From Lutibacter sp. (GTDB taxonomy: Bacteria > Bacteroidota > Bacteroidia > Flavobacteriales > Flavobacteriaceae): DNA of 64,000 nucleotides. Each line of letters begins with the position of its first letter. Position 1 is the stretch's first letter. Positions 62,820 to 64,000 of the stretch are shown here, one piece after another. Below the pieces are notes generated by a model. The model had not been told where the DNA came from and made no database searches. It saw only the letters and a list, made by a program, of their open reading frames with translations. The position numbers and the translations under genes are program-made. The stretch covers positions 62,001 to 126,000 of the forward strand of contig DAIDMK010000002.1 in assembly GCA_027449025.1 (NCBI GenBank), in the 5' to 3' direction.

Positions 62820-63004
62820 AGCAAATCTTTTATTAAAAGTACATATTTTATTCAAATAAATTAAAGATGTCATTAAAAGTCAAGAAAACATATAGATTGT
62901 TTATAATTTTTGTTGATAGCAGAGGCAATTACTTAAAAAAAATGAGTTACACATAATTTATTTTGTAATTTCGCGTTTCATAAGAATAATTTAACCTTTA
63001 AATA

Positions 63005-63889
63005 ATGGAAGAAAATAAAAAATCAAACAACAAGCTGATAATCATAGCATTAGCAGTTTTATTATTGGCCGCTTTGGCATACACTTTTTATACCAGCTCA
63101 GAACATAAAAAGCTAACAGACGCCATTGAAGTCGAAAAACTTGAAATAGAGCAAAATTTAGACAGCATGATTGTTAAATATGAAAACGCTATCGCTGAAA
63201 AAACATCAATGTCTGGTGAATTGGCTACTGAAAGAGACAGAATCATTGCTTTAAGAGATTCTGTAAAAAACTTATCGGCGGCAAATTACAGTATGCTTCG
63301 TAGATATAAAGGTGAAATTTCTAAATTGGAAGAATCGAACAGAAAATTATTTTTGTTAAATGAGACTTTAACCAATCAAAATCAATTGTTAACAAGCAAT
63401 TTGGATAGTGCCAATGTTAAAATTACAAGACAAATCGCTAAAAACGACACATTAACAACACAAAATTTAACATTAGCCCAAAAGGTAGCTATTGGGTCTG
63501 AGCTAAAAGTAAGCACGGCAAAAGCTATGGCGATGAAAGAACGCAATAATGGGAAATTGGTGGAAACTTCAAGAGCAAGTAATACAGATGCCCTAAGAAT
63601 TAATTTGACCATTGTTAAAAATGAAATCGCCGAAAAAGGTGATCATCAGGTTCATATCCAAATAGTAGATTCTAAAGGTGTAACTGTGGCTCCAAAAGGG
63701 GAGTTTATGCAAAATGATAATACTAAGGTAAGTTATAGTGATCTTTCAATGGTAAATTATTTAAATGAAGCCATAGACTTAATTTCATTGGTTGAAGTGA
63801 ATAGAGATATCATGAAGACGGGACTTTACACCGTGAATATTTATATCGATAATAAATTTGTTGGAGCGACTAAAATTGCGTTGAAGTAA
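63005..63889 (+). CDS. Membrane-anchored coiled-coil protein
   Basis: The protein has 294 residues. A single membrane helix (KLIIIALAVLLLAALAYTFY, about residues 10-29) near the N-terminus leaves the rest outside the cytoplasm. Residues ~35-165 are a long coiled coil with frequent K, E, N and heptad leucines. The last ~100 residues are beta-rich (DALRINLTIVKNEIAEKGDH, GLYTVNIYIDNKFVGATKIA), without recognised motifs. I do not know the function. Flavobacterial genomes often carry such proteins next to comF or Ig-like genes. Confidence 0.75.
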   Translation: MEENKKSNNKLIIIALAVLLLAALAYTFYTSSEHKKLTDAIEVEKLEIEQNLDSMIVKYENAIAEKTSMSGELATERDRIIALRDSVKNLSAANYSMLRRYKGEISKLEESNRKLFLLNETLTNQNQLLTSNLDSANVKITRQIAKNDTLTTQNLTLAQKVAIGSELKVSTAKAMAMKERNNGKLVETSRASNTDALRINLTIVKNEIAEKGDHQVHIQIVDSKGVTVAPKGEFMQNDNTKVSYSDLSMVNYLNEAIDLISLVEVNRDIMKTGLYTVNIYIDNKFVGATKIALK

Positions 63890-63925
63890 AAAAGTAACCC
63901 AATTAATACTATTTAATATTTATTG

Positions 63926-63958
63926 AGTGGAAATAGTTTAGGCTATTTCCACTTTTTT
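63926..63958 (+). terminator. Terminator after the coiled-coil gene
   Basis: AGTGGAAATAG and CTATTTCCACT form an exact 11-bp stem with a 6-base loop, followed by a T run. Confidence 0.9.
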
Positions 63959-63982
63959 ATTTTTTAGTGTTAAAAGCTTTAC

Positions 63983-63990
63983 TATTTTTG
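63983..63990 (+). promoter_or_regulatory. Promoter -7 element for the next gene
   Basis: TATTTTTG matches TAnnTTTG and lies just before an ATG at 63995 (ATGGCA). That coding sequence runs off the window and cannot be identified. Confidence 0.55.
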
Positions 63991-64000
63991 CAGCATGGCA

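Overview
The window looks like a chromosomal segment of a flavobacterium (Bacteroidota, Flavobacteriaceae-like). It is AT-rich, ribosome binding sites are weak, and several promoters carry the Bacteroidota -7 motif TAnnTTTG. Surface proteins follow the phylum's style: a TonB-dependent receptor with a carboxypeptidase-like N-terminal domain, an OmpA with thrombospondin type 3 repeats, SPOR and SbsA-Ig proteins, and a PID-CTERM peptide. I found no rRNA, tRNA, CRISPR array, prophage or intact insertion sequence.

Layout. 1-6.5 kb: the 3' end of a MutS-family gene, moaD-moaE on the minus strand, then a two-gene molybdenum oxidoreductase in which the four-cluster ferredoxin subunit and the NrfD-type membrane anchor are fused. 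6.6-15.5 kb: a sugar locus with a LacI regulator, two operators 21 bp apart, a TonB receptor, an MFS transporter, a GH65 phosphorylase, broken remains of a sucrose phosphorylase joined to the tail of a transporter, and a PfkB fructokinase-like gene. 15.7-23 kb: small accessory genes, a decayed 3'-5' exonuclease gene, an ABC-F protein, a double-ATPase peptide ABC protein and a TPR protein. 23-34.3 kb: envelope and DNA-maintenance genes (DUF4292 lipoprotein, EnvC-like protein, thioesterase, SPOR protein, dprA, a HAD phosphatase, mfd, two TerB-like paralogues). 34.3-39.6 kb: an AddA/RecB-like helicase-nuclease, kbl and an OmpA lipoprotein.

40.7-49.1 kb is the metabolic centrepiece. It is a tight eight-gene operon for lysine degradation through beta-lysine (kal-kce-kdd-kamA-kamB-kamC-kamD-kamE). 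It includes a P-loop protein and a MutS-like ATPase placed exactly between the two aminomutases. A 1.1-kb gap before it holds a good small-RNA candidate and several hairpins. 49.4-55.8 kb: a PID-CTERM peptide, ribE, pdxA, yceD-rpmF, fabH-accB-accC and an Lrp/AsnC regulator. 55.8-64 kb: gene remnants, a frameshifted outer-membrane protein gene, an ArsC/Spx-like protein, a DinB protein, a cystathionine synthase/lyase, a beta-barrel protein, an Ig-like lipoprotein, a ComF protein and a coiled-coil membrane protein.

The most unusual structure is an 88-bp element present five times: three head-to-tail copies at 22.9-23.2 kb, one inverted copy at 55.8 kb and one at 58.4 kb. Every copy starts with ATGAAACG, and exactly 88 bp later another ATGAAA follows. 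In two places this second ATGAAA is the start of a real gene (the DUF4292 lipoprotein and the cystathionine synthase). The element therefore behaves like a small mobile leader that lands on ATGAAA start codons and places the new start codon in a hairpin. Several neighbouring genes are in decay (sucrose phosphorylase, transporter, exonuclease, outer-membrane protein), which suggests an actively changing accessory genome.
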